A stretch of DNA of 64,000 bases from Flavobacterium sp. HSC-61S13 (GCF_024171535.1 NZ_JALJZV010000006.1:175311-239310); one strand, 5' to 3'. Numbered from the stretch's first letter, positions 1-9,305 are shown. The notes: generated by a model from the sequence alone, not told the origin. Numbers and translations are program-made.

Positions 1-909
1 AATACCGCCTACAAAATTGATTATAATACTGATTGTCGTCGACATATTAAAGAGGTGTTCCACTAGATATTGCCCGCCGATAACCGTTATTGAAGTCAAT
101 AAACAGCAAGCGAAAATCAGGGTTTTATGATTGTTTGATCGGACCAACTGATAGGTCAAATTGGCCACTAAAATGCCTAAAAAAGTAATGGGTCCGACCA
201 AGGCCGTAGACACGGAAACCATGACAGCGATGATCAGCAAGTTTTGACGCACTACTTGATTGTAATTCACTCCTAAGCTAATGGCATGATCACGCCCTAA
301 AGATAAAACGTCTAGCTGCCTAAAAAAAGAACTGCCGTAAATGATGGATGCAATTAAGATTACCGCTGAAAACCCCAACAAACTCAGGTTGATTTTATCA
401 AAACTGGCAAACATCGCTCCTTGTAAAACTTGGAATTCGTTGGGGTTTAAAATGACCGTAATAAAGGAAGAGATGCTGCGAAATAAGGTTCCCAATAACA
501 ACCCAATCAGCAACAGTAAATAGATGCTTTTTGATTCTTTTTTAAATACTAAGTAGTATAAACCCAAAGCGAATAAGAGCATTAATACCACGGACAAGGC
601 AAAATTCCATTCACTAGACAAAACTTTAAAGGTCTGATCTCCATAGGCAAATACAATTACTGCCTGTATCAACAGGAAAAAAGAATCAAACCCCATGATG
701 GAAGGCGTCAAAATTCTGTTGGAGGCTATCGTTTGAAAAACGATTGATGAGTACGCTATACAACAGGATATCAAAAGCATAGCAGCTACCTTAAAACCAC
801 GACGCGGCAAGACATAGTCGAGTTTGGTTCCAGTATAGGTAAACATAAAAACGGCTATGATCAGCAGTAGAATGATTGCCATAGTCACTATAGTTTTATC
901 TTTAAACAT
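1..909 (-). CDS. Iron-siderophore ABC transporter permease (FecCD family), 3' end cut by window
   Basis: Inner-membrane permease subunit of a ferric-siderophore importer. On the minus strand an open frame starts with ATG at 909-907 and stays open to base 1, giving about 303 residues; a complete member has some 20-30 more. It is almost wholly hydrophobic with many membrane segments. It contains the coupling-loop pattern LGRDHAISLGVN followed by VSVSTALVGPITFLGILVAN, typical of FecCD permeases. The start overlaps the last 8 bases of the upstream permease gene, so translation is probably coupled. The pair resembles the heterodimeric YclN/YclO or CeuB/CeuC permeases; the ATPase and binding protein are expected beyond the left edge. 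The siderophore cannot be named. Confidence 0.9.
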   Translation of the reverse strand, partial: MFKDKTIVTMAIILLLIIAVFMFTYTGTKLDYVLPRRGFKVAAMLLISCCIAYSSIVFQTIASNRILTPSIMGFDSFFLLIQAVIVFAYGDQTFKVLSSEWNFALSVVLMLLFALGLYYLVFKKESKSIYLLLLIGLLLGTLFRSISSFITVILNPNEFQVLQGAMFASFDKINLSLLGFSAVILIASIIYGSSFFRQLDVLSLGRDHAISLGVNYNQVVRQNLLIIAVMVSVSTALVGPITFLGILVANLTYQLVRSNNHKTLIFACCLLTSITVIGGQYLVEHLFNMSTTISIIINFVGGI

Positions 910-1855
910 GTTTTGTCTTTTTTAATAACATGGCCAAAAAAACGCTTCCACCGATGATACTGACCGTTAATCCAATCGGGATTTCATAAGGATAAATGAC
1001 CAACCTGCTGATAATATCACAAACCAACAGAAAGATCGCTCCCATTAAAGCGGTATAAGGCAAAGTTTTTTTAAGATTATCACCAAACATCATACTGACC
1101 ACATTGGGAATAATAAGGCCTAAAAATGGAATTACCCCTGCGGTTAAAACCACCACACTGGATGTGATTGCTACAAAAACCAACCCCAAATAGGTTATTT
1201 TTTTGTGGTCCAATCCCAGACTTTTTGCCGTGTCCTCCCCCAACCCTATTATCGTAAACTTATTCGCATAGAAATAACACAAGATCACCACCGGAATACC
1301 GATATAAAGTATTTCATAGTTGCCCTTAATAATCGACGAAAAATCGCCAATCATCCAGCCCTCCATATTTTGAATCACCCCGTACTTAAAGGCAAAAAAA
1401 GTTGAAATAGCATTTAAAATATTCCCAAAGACAATTCCGATTAATGGAATAAAAATCAAACTTTTATACTTCACCCCGTCTGCAATTTTTAGAAATAACA
1501 AACTCGCTAAAAAAGCAATGGTAAATGACAACAACATCTTGGTCATCATACCTCCCGTGGGAAACAAGATCAAACTAAATAGAATTCCCATCTTAGTGGC
1601 ATCTAAAGTACCGGCTGTGGTCGGTGAAACAAATTTGTTCATCGTGATCTGCTGCATAATCAATCCACAGATACTCATACCTACCCCTGCTATTAATATG
1701 GACACTAAACGAGGTATTCTGCTTACATATAGAACCAGTATGCTTTCTTCACTTAAGTCAAAGACATCTTTAAGTGAAATTTCCTTAACCCCTACAAACA
1801 AAGAAAGTAAGGATAATAGCAAAAGCGTGAATAGCATTATAGCCCGAATTAGCAT
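902..1855 (-). CDS. Iron-siderophore ABC transporter permease (FecCD family)
   Basis: First gene of the siderophore-uptake operon, 317 residues, inner membrane. The N-terminal part has RIPRLVSILIAGVGMSICG, the FecCD/BtuC-family signature, and further on GLGEDTAKSLGLDHKK and GVIPFLGLIIPN, the loop that contacts the ATPase and the conserved GxIxFxGLIxPN segment. Roughly nine to ten hydrophobic segments are visible. Its stop codon lies inside the start region of the next permease, so the two probably form the two halves of one channel (YclN/CeuB-like with YclO/CeuC-like). A plausible promoter sits about 33 bases upstream. No Fur box was recognised with confidence. Confidence 0.93.
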   Translation of the reverse strand: MLIRAIMLFTLLLLSLLSLFVGVKEISLKDVFDLSEESILVLYVSRIPRLVSILIAGVGMSICGLIMQQITMNKFVSPTTAGTLDATKMGILFSLILFPTGGMMTKMLLSFTIAFLASLLFLKIADGVKYKSLIFIPLIGIVFGNILNAISTFFAFKYGVIQNMEGWMIGDFSSIIKGNYEILYIGIPVVILCYFYANKFTIIGLGEDTAKSLGLDHKKITYLGLVFVAITSSVVVLTAGVIPFLGLIIPNVVSMMFGDNLKKTLPYTALMGAIFLLVCDIISRLVIYPYEIPIGLTVSIIGGSVFLAMLLKKTKHV

Positions 1856-1887
1856 TAGTTTTTATTTAGACTTATTATTAATAAAGG

Positions 1888-1916
1888 CAAAACTAAGTAA
1901 TATTTACAAGACCAAA
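1888..1916 (-). promoter_or_regulatory. Putative Bacteroidota sigma promoter of the siderophore permease operon
   Basis: On the minus strand TTTG (1916-1913) is followed after 17 bases by TAGTTTTG (1895-1888), matching the Bacteroidota consensus TTG-N17..23-TAnnTTTG. It lies about 33 bases ahead of the permease start. Confidence 0.5.
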
Positions 1917-2089
1917 AAACACTATACTAAAGGAATAGTCAAAAATGCCATTTCTAGATTTCATAAATACCATTTTTAAACCCTTAAAAAAGAACACTTA
2001 AGCAGGCTATTTATAACATAAAAAGAATTTGCTAATTAATATCACTAATTTTTATCAAAACAGTAAAAATGGTCCCAAACTTTTTTTTC

Positions 2090-2119
2090 AAAAAAAAACA
2101 CCCAAAAATTGGGTGTTTT
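2090..2119 (-). terminator. Rho-independent terminator of corA
   Basis: An 11-bp perfect stem (2095-2105 with 2109-2119, core CACCCAA/TTGGGTG) with a 3-base loop. Read on the minus strand it is followed by a run of about nine T. It lies just after the corA stop. Confidence 0.85.
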
Positions 2120-2161
2120 ATATATTGAAATTAGAAGCTCTACGGATGGCTGTTTACTCAG

Positions 2162-3241
2162 CTAAAACCATTTTTTAAATTTAAAATAACCAACCATAAA
2201 TAGGACTAATACAAACATGACAAACATGGTTGCAAAATAACCGTTTTCATAATGCAATTCCGGCATATTATCAAAATTCATCCCATACACTCCAACGATA
2301 AAAGTTAAGGGTATAAAGATTACGGATACTATGGTCAATACCTTCATGATTTCGTTCATTCGGTGACTTTGAGCAGAGAAAAAGTAATTAGTCGCACTTT
2401 CCATCTTGGAAAGATTATATTCGATCTGATCTAAAAGTTCTAAAGATCGATAATGCAAACGCGTAAAATAGATTACATCTGTCGGTAAAATAAACTTCGG
2501 GTCAAGATCTGATGAACCGCTTTTCAAATTGAAAAGTACGTCCCGCAGCGGTATAATCGCTCTTTTGATATAATTTAAACTTTCTATATTTCGTTCAATG
2601 CTTTCCAAAACATTCCGCTTATAGCTGGCTTTGGAAGCAATCAAAACTTCCTCTATGGTATCCTCAATATTATCCATAGTAATAAAGAAGTTTTCCATAA
2701 TAGCCTCGAGCAATAAAAACAATAGAAATTCATTGCTTTTTTTACGTACGCTTCCAGTTTTAGTACGGATACGCTCGCGAACCAGTGAAAAAATATCCCC
2801 TTTTTTCTCTTGGAAAGACAATAGTAAATTATCTTTTAAAATAAAACTAATCTGTTCAATTTCGACGCTTTCGATATCTTCATGAGCCAAAATCGATTTG
2901 ACACTGAAAAATATGGTATCGTCTAATTCCTCCATACGGGTACGTCTCGAAAAATTAAGTACCTCAGCAATGAGATATCCCTCAATTTCAAAAACTTTAC
3001 CGATTGCTTTTAAAAGTTCAATATCGTGTAAGCCGTGGAGGTTAAACCATTTGGTTGCCGTAGGGCTGGAATTTTGAACAATCTCATGTATCTCACTTAA
3101 TGTCAAGTCATTATACTCTTCATAATGATTTTCATCGTAGACAAACAATTGCATCGCGATCAACACGTCGGGATAACCCCCAGAATATTCGAGATAATTG
3201 GGTTGAAGTTTCCTATTTTTCTTATATTTAACTCTCCTCAA
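2162..3241 (-). CDS. corA: Magnesium/cobalt transporter CorA
   Basis: Homopentameric Mg2+/Co2+ channel of the inner membrane, 359 residues. The long charged N-terminal part is the cytoplasmic funnel. The C-terminus holds two membrane helices with the diagnostic GMN motif at residues 320-322 (VGVYGMNFDNMPE) just after the first helix, and a basic C-terminal tail (YFKFKKWF). The chosen start is TTG at 3241: no ATG occurs in frame until residue 30, and MRRVKYKK followed by a conserved-looking PNYLEYSGGYPD fits flavobacterial CorA proteins as I remember them. It is a single gene ending at a strong terminator. Confidence 0.93.
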   Translation of the reverse strand: MRRVKYKKNRKLQPNYLEYSGGYPDVLIAMQLFVYDENHYEEYNDLTLSEIHEIVQNSSPTATKWFNLHGLHDIELLKAIGKVFEIEGYLIAEVLNFSRRTRMEELDDTIFFSVKSILAHEDIESVEIEQISFILKDNLLLSFQEKKGDIFSLVRERIRTKTGSVRKKSNEFLLFLLLEAIMENFFITMDNIEDTIEEVLIASKASYKRNVLESIERNIESLNYIKRAIIPLRDVLFNLKSGSSDLDPKFILPTDVIYFTRLHYRSLELLDQIEYNLSKMESATNYFFSAQSHRMNEIMKVLTIVSVIFIPLTFIVGVYGMNFDNMPELHYENGYFATMFVMFVLVLFMVGYFKFKKWF

Positions 3242-3246
3242 AATAT

Positions 3247-3254
3247 TAAATTTG
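3247..3254 (+). promoter_or_regulatory. Putative -7 promoter box upstream of hutI
   Basis: TAAATTTG matches TAnnTTTG and lies about 62 bases ahead of the hutI ATG in the corA-hutI divergent gap. No clear -33 TTG was seen at normal spacing. Confidence 0.35.
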
Positions 3255-3316
3255 TGATAAAGATAGGAGTTTTTAAAATTCCATTCTATTTTTACGGAAA
3301 TTAACTATTTTAGAAG

Positions 3317-4552
3317 ATGAAAATTTTACTGACCCATATAAAAGAGCTTTTACAAATACGTGATCGCGGTATTGACAAAGTATCCGGAGATGCGATGAAA
3401 AGCCTCCCGATGATACAAAATGCCTATGTATTGATTGAGGACGAACGGATTGTAGACTTTGGTTCTATGGATCATTGTCCTTCAATAGCGGTCGATCAGG
3501 TATTGGATTTAACTGGGCAAACCGTTTTACCGACTTGGGTTGATAGCCATACCCATATCGTATATGCAGGCAACCGTCAACAGGAATTTGTAGATCGTAT
3601 CAACGGTTTGAGTTACGAGGAGATCTTTAATCGTGGTGGAGGTATCTTAAATTCGGCCAAGAAACTACAAGAAACTACTGAAGAGGATTTATATGAACAA
3701 TCCAAAGTACGCTTAGAAGAAGTTATTCAGCAAGGTACAGGAGCTGTAGAGATCAAATCTGGTTATGGTTTGACCCTAGAGTCGGAGCTAAAAATGCTTC
3801 GCGTCATTAAAAAACTCGGCCAAAATTACCCAGTAAAGATCAAGGCTACCTTTTTAGGAGCTCATGCCTTTCCCTTGGAATATAAGGAAGACCACGAAGG
3901 ATATATACAATTATTGATCAACGAAATGATACCGGTTATTGCTCAAGAAAAATTAGCGGACTACATCGATGCTTTTTTAGAGACTGGTTATTTTTCGGTA
4001 GCGGAAACAGCACGCATAATGCAAGCGGGGAAAAAACACGGTTTAATCTCTAAGATTCACGTCAATCAATTTACAGCCATTGGCGGTATAGCTGCTTGTG
4101 TGGAGAATGGCGCTTTAAGCGTAGACCATCTTGAAATAGTCACAGACGAAGATATCGAAGTATTGAAAGACAGTATTACCATGCCTGTTGCCTTGCCAAC
4201 TTGTTCCTATTTTATATCGATACCGTATACACCGGCTCGTAAGATGATTGATGCTGGTCTGCCTCTGGCCTTGGCTTCGGACTTTAATCCGGGTACCACT
4301 CCCTCAGGAAATATGAATTTCGTTGTAGCAACTGCCTGCATCAAAATGAAAATGACCCCAGAAGAAGCCATCAATGCTGCGACAATCAATGGAGCATATG
4401 CCATGGGAGTTTCAGACGAATATGGTAGTATAACCGTTGGGAAAAAGGCGAGTTTAATCATCACCAAACCCTTGAGTTCATTTTATGAAATTCCTTATGC
4501 TTTTGGTAGTCAACTGATCGATAAAGTCATCCTAAACGGACAAATTATTTAA
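3317..4552 (+). CDS. hutI: Imidazolonepropionase
   Basis: Third step of histidine degradation: hydrolysis of 4-imidazolone-5-propanoate to N-formimidoyl-L-glutamate in the cytoplasm. At 411 residues it has the usual length. It has the amidohydrolase metal motif DSHTHIVYAGNR near residues 76-87, IKSGYGL, the metal-binding histidines in FLGAHAFP and KIHVNQF, and the late LASDFNPGT motif with the catalytic/metal aspartate. The next gene on the same strand, 159 bases on, is a formimidoylglutamase homologue, which supports the hut assignment. hutH and hutU are not in the window. A hairpin lies just after the stop, so hutI and hutG may not be fully co-transcribed. Confidence 0.95.
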   Translation: MKILLTHIKELLQIRDRGIDKVSGDAMKSLPMIQNAYVLIEDERIVDFGSMDHCPSIAVDQVLDLTGQTVLPTWVDSHTHIVYAGNRQQEFVDRINGLSYEEIFNRGGGILNSAKKLQETTEEDLYEQSKVRLEEVIQQGTGAVEIKSGYGLTLESELKMLRVIKKLGQNYPVKIKATFLGAHAFPLEYKEDHEGYIQLLINEMIPVIAQEKLADYIDAFLETGYFSVAETARIMQAGKKHGLISKIHVNQFTAIGGIAACVENGALSVDHLEIVTDEDIEVLKDSITMPVALPTCSYFISIPYTPARKMIDAGLPLALASDFNPGTTPSGNMNFVVATACIKMKMTPEEAINAATINGAYAMGVSDEYGSITVGKKASLIITKPLSSFYEIPYAFGSQLIDKVILNGQII

Positions 4553-4562
4553 AAATAAAAAA

Positions 4563-4588
4563 CCTCAGACTACGGTTGTGGTCTGAGG
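4563..4588 (+). terminator. Hairpin between hutI and hutG (possible attenuating terminator)
   Basis: Perfect 8-bp stem CCTCAGAC/GTCTGAGG with a 10-base loop. The plus-strand tail is A-rich rather than T-rich, while the minus-strand tail is T-rich, so termination of hutI is uncertain. Confidence 0.5.
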
Positions 4589-4711
4589 TAAAATAATAAA
4601 TTATTTTAAACTAATTCCTCAATAATAAAACCGACTTGTATAAAAAAAATAAGTCCGGTATATATTAACGGAATAATTATCAAAATAGTATAAAAATTAA
4701 CAATTTTATTT

Positions 4712-5749
4712 ATGCATCTACTCCAATTATTTTCACGGTCGGATATCACAAAATATACGCGCTTTAGACAAGGCGAAATCAAATTTGGCGAACGCATACA
4801 AATTCTTTCCAATTTGGAGCATTGCTTTACGGAGCTCAAGGAAAACGATTCGAAATATGTGGTATTGGGAATTCCGGAAGACATTGGTGTACGCGCTAAC
4901 TTTGGCAGAACAGGGACCGCAACTGCATGGGAAAATTTCTTGAGTAGTTTTCTCAACATTCAGCACAATCGCTTTTGCAAAGGCAATCAAATTACTATTT
5001 TGGGACACCTCGATTTCACGGAAGCTATGGACGCAGCTTCTCAATTGGATGTCAATCAAAAAGAAGACCGCAAACAGCTTTTTAAATTGGTGGAATCGAT
5101 CGATAAAGAAGTATCGCATATCGTCACTCAAATTGTCAAAGCAGATAAAATACCGATAATTATTGGGGGGGGACATAACAATGCTTATGGTAACATCAAA
5201 GGTTTGGCCCTAGGAAAAGCTAAAAGTGTAAACGTTATTAACTTCGATGCACACACCGATTTCAGACCTTTAGAAGGTCGTCATAGTGGCAATGGATTTT
5301 CCTATGCTTTCGAAGAGGGCTTTTTGAAAAATTATTTCATATTTGGTCTACATGAAAACTATACACCTAAAAGTGTTTTTGACAGTATCAAAGCTGTCGC
5401 GGATAAAGTGAAATACAACACCTATGAGCAAATCAGAATTCGCAAGGAAAAATCGTTTGACACCGAATTATTAGCTGCTCAAAAACATATCGATAACAGT
5501 TTTTACGGTATCGAAATCGATTTAGATTCCATACCTCAGGTGGCCAGTAGCGCGATCACGCCTACCGGTTTTTCGGCAGAACGACTCAGACAGTTTATTC
5601 ACTTTTTTGGAAAATCAAAAAATGCAGGATACCTACATATTTGTGAAGGAGCACCTAATTTAGACACGGAAAAAAACAGCCACCTAGTCGGTAAGCTCAT
5701 CGCTTATCTGGTAACCGATTTTATTAAAATTAATTCCGAAAAAATTTAA
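4712..5749 (+). CDS. hutG: Formimidoylglutamase (ureohydrolase/arginase family)
   Basis: Last step of one branch of histidine degradation: hydrolysis of N-formimidoyl-glutamate to glutamate and formamide by a di-manganese enzyme. At 345 residues it is of arginase-superfamily size. It has the binuclear metal motifs IIIGGGHNNAYG, NFDAHTDFRP and IEIDLDSIPQ; the second and third have the DxHxD and DxD spacing of ureohydrolases. The position straight after hutI argues for HutG rather than agmatinase or arginase. Only four bases separate its stop from the start of a response regulator, so the two-component genes are probably co-transcribed with it. Confidence 0.85.
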   Translation: MHLLQLFSRSDITKYTRFRQGEIKFGERIQILSNLEHCFTELKENDSKYVVLGIPEDIGVRANFGRTGTATAWENFLSSFLNIQHNRFCKGNQITILGHLDFTEAMDAASQLDVNQKEDRKQLFKLVESIDKEVSHIVTQIVKADKIPIIIGGGHNNAYGNIKGLALGKAKSVNVINFDAHTDFRPLEGRHSGNGFSYAFEEGFLKNYFIFGLHENYTPKSVFDSIKAVADKVKYNTYEQIRIRKEKSFDTELLAAQKHIDNSFYGIEIDLDSIPQVASSAITPTGFSAERLRQFIHFFGKSKNAGYLHICEGAPNLDTEKNSHLVGKLIAYLVTDFIKINSEKI

Positions 5750-5753
5750 GTAA

Positions 5754-6428
5754 ATGAATATTTTACTCATTGAAGACGATCAACGAATTAGCGATTTTGT
5801 CGTGAAAGGACTAGAAGAAAATGATTTTCATGTCACTCTAGCCACATCAGGAGAACAAGCTCGAGAAATGATTAATGAAACGCAATGGGATATTATATTG
5901 ATGGATATTATGCTTCCCGGTATCGACGGTATTCAACTGACTCAACTGATTCGATACAAAAAGATCTATACCCCGATATTGGTTTTAAGTGCCTTGAGCG
6001 ATTCTACAGATAAAATTGCAGCATTGGATAGTGGTGCAGACGACTATCTATCCAAGCCCTTTCATTTTAATGAATTGATTTCGCGAATTAATGCCTTGAC
6101 CCGAAGAACGAAGTTTAACTATCAAGACAAAGAAAAGGTCTATCGTTGTGGAACACTAGTTTTAAACCCCGATAACCACAGCGTTAGTCAAAACAATAAA
6201 AACATTGATTTATCGCCACGAGAATACAAGCTATTACTGTTTTTACTCGAAAACAAAAACAAGGCGGTATCCCGAACATTAATTTTAAACGCTGTTTGGG
6301 GAATAAATTATGAGAATAACACCAATGTAGTCGATGTCTATATTTCGTATTTGCGCAATAAAATCGATGAAACTGACATGAAAATCATTCATACCATTAA
6401 GGGAACTGGATATATGATTCAAGATTAA
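5754..6428 (+). CDS. OmpR-family response regulator
   Basis: DNA-binding response regulator, 224 residues. Residues 1-115 form a receiver domain with acidic pair D8/D9, phospho-acceptor Asp51 (IILMDIMLPG) and Lys101 (YLSKPF). Residues 125-222 form a winged-helix OmpR/PhoB domain (LSPREYKLLLFLLEN and NVVDVYISYLRNKID). The partner histidine kinase starts four bases after the stop. The spacing and close context downstream of hutG (4 bases) and upstream of the YARHG and MepB genes suggest one transcript. The target genes are unknown; a CusR/CopR-like metal role toward the RND operon 3 kb downstream is possible but not shown. Confidence 0.93.
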   Translation: MNILLIEDDQRISDFVVKGLEENDFHVTLATSGEQAREMINETQWDIILMDIMLPGIDGIQLTQLIRYKKIYTPILVLSALSDSTDKIAALDSGADDYLSKPFHFNELISRINALTRRTKFNYQDKEKVYRCGTLVLNPDNHSVSQNNKNIDLSPREYKLLLFLLENKNKAVSRTLILNAVWGINYENNTNVVDVYISYLRNKIDETDMKIIHTIKGTGYMIQD

Positions 6429-6432
6429 TACG

Positions 6433-7800
6433 ATGAAACTACGCAACAGACTGACCTTAATTTCAACCGTGACTTTTGGTGTGGTATTTTTTATCACCTC
6501 ATTACTGATCTATCTGGCATTTTACAACAGTTCCGAACGCGTTTTTTTCAATGAATTAAAAAAAACAAGCTTACTAACAGCCTTCTATTATTTAGAGAAA
6601 GATGAGCTACCCCATTTTGAACACTCTACCATCCGTAAGGAATTTAGAGCTACAATTGAAAGTTCTATGGTCGCTGTCTACAACAGCGACAACCAAGTCG
6701 AATATGGACAGCTTTTTTCCGATAGCAATATCACAAAGGATTATTTAAACCGCGTACGTAAACAACAAAAGATACAATTCCAAACCGACGATTTTTTCTA
6801 TTACGGTATTTATTACCCCGATAATCAAGGGAATTTTGTCGTTTTTGTCAAATCATCCAATGCGGAGTTTGTAGCACAGACCCATCGTTTACTCTTGATC
6901 ATGACCATTGTGTTACTCGCTGGTTTAGCCCTAATCTTTATTTTGAGTCGATATCTGTCGCATTGGGCCTATCGACCTATTGCCAATGTGGTACAACAAA
7001 TCAACCAAATTGACGATTCGAATTTAGGCCAAGCCATCAGCCCTCCCAACACCAACGACGAAGTCGATGAGCTGATTAAAACCTACAATAAACTATTTGC
7101 GCGTTTATCAGAAACCTTCTTAATCCAAAAAAACTTTATCAATTATGTTTCGCATGAGTTTAAAACACCCTTAACAGCGATTGCAGGTAACTTAGAAGTT
7201 TTTGCTCAAAAAGATCGTTCCCCTGGTGAATATAAAAAAGTCGCTGAAGATGCCCTTGAAAACGTATATAAAATAGAAGACTTACTATCAAATCTGCTGT
7301 TGATGTCTGGATTAAAAAACAACAGTAACGAATTGGATACCTTTAGAATTGATGAAGTGATCTGGAATATTTACGAATCGCTTTCTGAAAAATCAAATGC
7401 ATTAAAAATCCCTATAAAAATCAATCTTGAAGTACTAGATCCTTCCCTATTAGAAATTAATGGCAACGAAACCTTAATACAATTAGCCTTATTTAATTTA
7501 ATTGAAAATGCGCTAAAGTATTCGACTACCGAACCGATTTTGATTACAATTTCTGAAAATGCCGGTCAATTATTACTCGAAATTCGCGATTCTGGAAAAG
7601 GAATTTCTCCGGAGGATCTCCAATATATCGGACAGACTTTCTACAGAGGAAAAAACGTTGGACGCATTCCCGGAAGTGGGATCGGCCTCTCCTTATCAAA
7701 AATCATTTTAGAACAACATCAGGTTCAATTTCAAATTGATTCCATTCTCAATCACAGTACCACCATTCAATTGTTATTTAAAAAATCCACCTCAAATTAA
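6433..7800 (+). CDS. Sensor histidine kinase (HAMP, HisKA, HATPase)
   Basis: Membrane sensor kinase paired with the preceding OmpR-type regulator, 455 residues. A first membrane helix lies near residues 10-30 and a second near 152-172, enclosing a periplasmic sensor of about 120 residues. A HAMP linker follows, then HisKA with phospho-acceptor His241 in NYVSHEFKTPLTAI. The ATPase domain has the N box (LIENALKYS), G1 (RDSGKGIS) and G2 (GSGIGLSLSK). All catalytic boxes are intact. The periplasmic ligand is not evident; the sensor region has no metal-binding histidine/cysteine cluster that I can see. Confidence 0.93.
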   Translation: MKLRNRLTLISTVTFGVVFFITSLLIYLAFYNSSERVFFNELKKTSLLTAFYYLEKDELPHFEHSTIRKEFRATIESSMVAVYNSDNQVEYGQLFSDSNITKDYLNRVRKQQKIQFQTDDFFYYGIYYPDNQGNFVVFVKSSNAEFVAQTHRLLLIMTIVLLAGLALIFILSRYLSHWAYRPIANVVQQINQIDDSNLGQAISPPNTNDEVDELIKTYNKLFARLSETFLIQKNFINYVSHEFKTPLTAIAGNLEVFAQKDRSPGEYKKVAEDALENVYKIEDLLSNLLLMSGLKNNSNELDTFRIDEVIWNIYESLSEKSNALKIPIKINLEVLDPSLLEINGNETLIQLALFNLIENALKYSTTEPILITISENAGQLLLEIRDSGKGISPEDLQYIGQTFYRGKNVGRIPGSGIGLSLSKIILEQHQVQFQIDSILNHSTTIQLLFKKSTSN

Positions 7801-7836
7801 AACATACTCTTAGCGGTATCTTAATTCTACGAAATC

Positions 7837-8559
7837 ATGAAATTTATCCTTCCAATATTCGTATTACTGATCTCTTGTACAAGTATCGCCCAATCGCTCA
7901 GCGATTGTCAGCAGTGCTCCCAACAAAAAATTAGCACACAAGACCTCAAAAATAAAAGTGCCGATGAATTGCGTTTGTTGGTCAATGAAATTTATGCACG
8001 ACACGGCTATCTCTTTAAAGAAAGTCGTTATCAAGATCACTTCGAGTCTTTAAACTGGTATAAAGCTGGTATAGATAACAGTGCAATTCAATTAAATCCT
8101 ATCGAAAAACAAAATATAGCCTATTTACAACAGCAAATATCCTTTTTAACAGCCGATCGCTCCAATCTACTCCAATCGCTCAAAAAGTTTAAAACAGCCT
8201 TTCTTTCCGCCAATACATACGACTTACAACAACAATTTCACTTTAAATACAGTGGCAATGAAGATCAAAAAAATCTGACACTCGTATTAAAACAACTCGA
8301 TTTAAACGATATCAATTGGTATAAAAACAAAGGTATTTATGAAGTAGTCATCGATAATGGATTCGTAAAAATCACTTATGCCATCACTATTGAAAATCAA
8401 TTTGTTCACCTGATATATAATTATATGGAGCATTCATCGATCATGGAAGACTTCGATGTTTACACCAACTACCGATCTGAAACGGAACACTATCTCGAAT
8501 GGAAATTTGAATGGTACAACAATCAATTAAAGTACTTACGCTTAAATGCAGCAGGATAA
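7837..8559 (+). CDS. Secreted/lipoprotein with YARHG domain
   Basis: Exported protein of 240 residues and unknown function. The N-terminus is a signal sequence; LLISC ending at Cys14 could be a lipobox, while SIAQS a few residues on could instead be a type I cleavage site. A CxxC pair (DCQQC) is at residues 24-27. The YARHG motif that names the domain lies at residues 53-57 (NEIYARHGYLF), followed by the usual short helical stretch with a conserved WY (LNWYKAG). The C-terminal half has no recognised fold. It follows the kinase by 36 bases and may be an envelope component or target of that system. Confidence 0.8.
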   Translation: MKFILPIFVLLISCTSIAQSLSDCQQCSQQKISTQDLKNKSADELRLLVNEIYARHGYLFKESRYQDHFESLNWYKAGIDNSAIQLNPIEKQNIAYLQQQISFLTADRSNLLQSLKKFKTAFLSANTYDLQQQFHFKYSGNEDQKNLTLVLKQLDLNDINWYKNKGIYEVVIDNGFVKITYAITIENQFVHLIYNYMEHSSIMEDFDVYTNYRSETEHYLEWKFEWYNNQLKYLRLNAAG

Positions 8560-8601
8560 CACTTCTTTTATAAAACCACCTAATCACAACGCCTTTTAAA
8601 C

Positions 8602-9111
8602 ATGTCTCTACCACCAAATGCCTTTACGTATTCAAAGACTTTAATTTATGATGTATTGGGGCTGACTTGTACAATACCTCTACTAGACGAGGAAAGTTCA
8701 GAATATGCGGCTTGCAGTTTTAACATCAATAAACACGAGATCATATTCAGATCTGCAAAAATTACACCTACAAAAATCGGGCAATTTGTAACCCTTTGGA
8801 AACGAAGTAAAAGTGGTCCTATTGAACCTTTTCAAATCGATGATACCTTTGATTTTTTGGTCGTTTGCGTTCAACATGACAAGCGGTTTGGTCAATTTAT
8901 TTTTCCGAAATCGATATTACATCAAAAGGGTATCTTATCCGATTCTAAAAGAGACGGAAAACGCGCCTTTAGATTGTATCCAGCTTGGGATCAACCCACG
9001 AGTAAACAAGCGCTAAAAACACAAGAGTGGCAACTGAATTATTTTTATGAAATCTCCGAAGGAGCACCCCATGAGAAAATACTCTCAGAAATTAAAGAGG
9101 TCTTACTATAG
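8602..9111 (+). CDS. MepB family protein
   Basis: Protein of 169 residues similar along its whole length, by eye, to MepB, the third gene of the Staphylococcus aureus mepRAB operon, whose biochemical function is unknown. Recognisable features are the C-terminal block with FPKSILHQKGILS, KRAFRLYPAWDQPTSKQALKTQ (cited here by position, about residues 125-146) and QLNYFYEI. No signal peptide or membrane segment is present, so it should be cytoplasmic. It is the last gene of the plus-strand run that begins with hutG, 42 bases after the YARHG gene. No mepR or mepA homologue is adjacent. Confidence 0.8.
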   Translation: MSLPPNAFTYSKTLIYDVLGLTCTIPLLDEESSEYAACSFNINKHEIIFRSAKITPTKIGQFVTLWKRSKSGPIEPFQIDDTFDFLVVCVQHDKRFGQFIFPKSILHQKGILSDSKRDGKRAFRLYPAWDQPTSKQALKTQEWQLNYFYEISEGAPHEKILSEIKEVLL

Positions 9112-9162
9112 CTATGGATACGCCTTCCAAATACTGAAGGAAGAAATCGCTGTCTTGATATA

Positions 9163-9219
9163 TCGGTTATACATTACACTATAACCGAATATATTAATAC
9201 GGACAGTTCAAGAACCGTC
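9163..9219. promoter_or_regulatory. Two inverted repeats upstream of the RND efflux operon
   Basis: A perfect 9-bp inverted repeat TCGGTTATA (9163-9171) / TATAACCGA (9180-9188) with an 8-base gap is followed by an imperfect palindrome GACAGTTC-AA-GAACCGTC (9202-9219, one mismatch pair). Neither has a T tract, so operators are more likely than terminators. They lie 63-120 bases ahead of the efflux -7 box. Confidence 0.4.
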
Positions 9220-9281
9220 ACTACTATCCAATTCTAATCGAATTTTAATCTGACTCAAATTCTCTTGTAATATACCCAAAT

Positions 9282-9289
9282 TACCTTTG
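9282..9289 (+). promoter_or_regulatory. -7 promoter box of the RND efflux operon
   Basis: TACCTTTG is a perfect TAnnTTTG box. The expected transcription start is about 7 bases downstream, leaving only around 10 bases before the TTG start codon. A TTG at 9265-9267 is 14 bases away, closer than the usual -33 spacing. Confidence 0.6.
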
Positions 9290-9305
9290 TATATTATAAA
9301 ATCTA

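Noticed and set aside
4606..5176. Minus-strand frames opposite hutG
   Set aside because: They overlap the conserved formimidoylglutamase gene and show no family features of their own.
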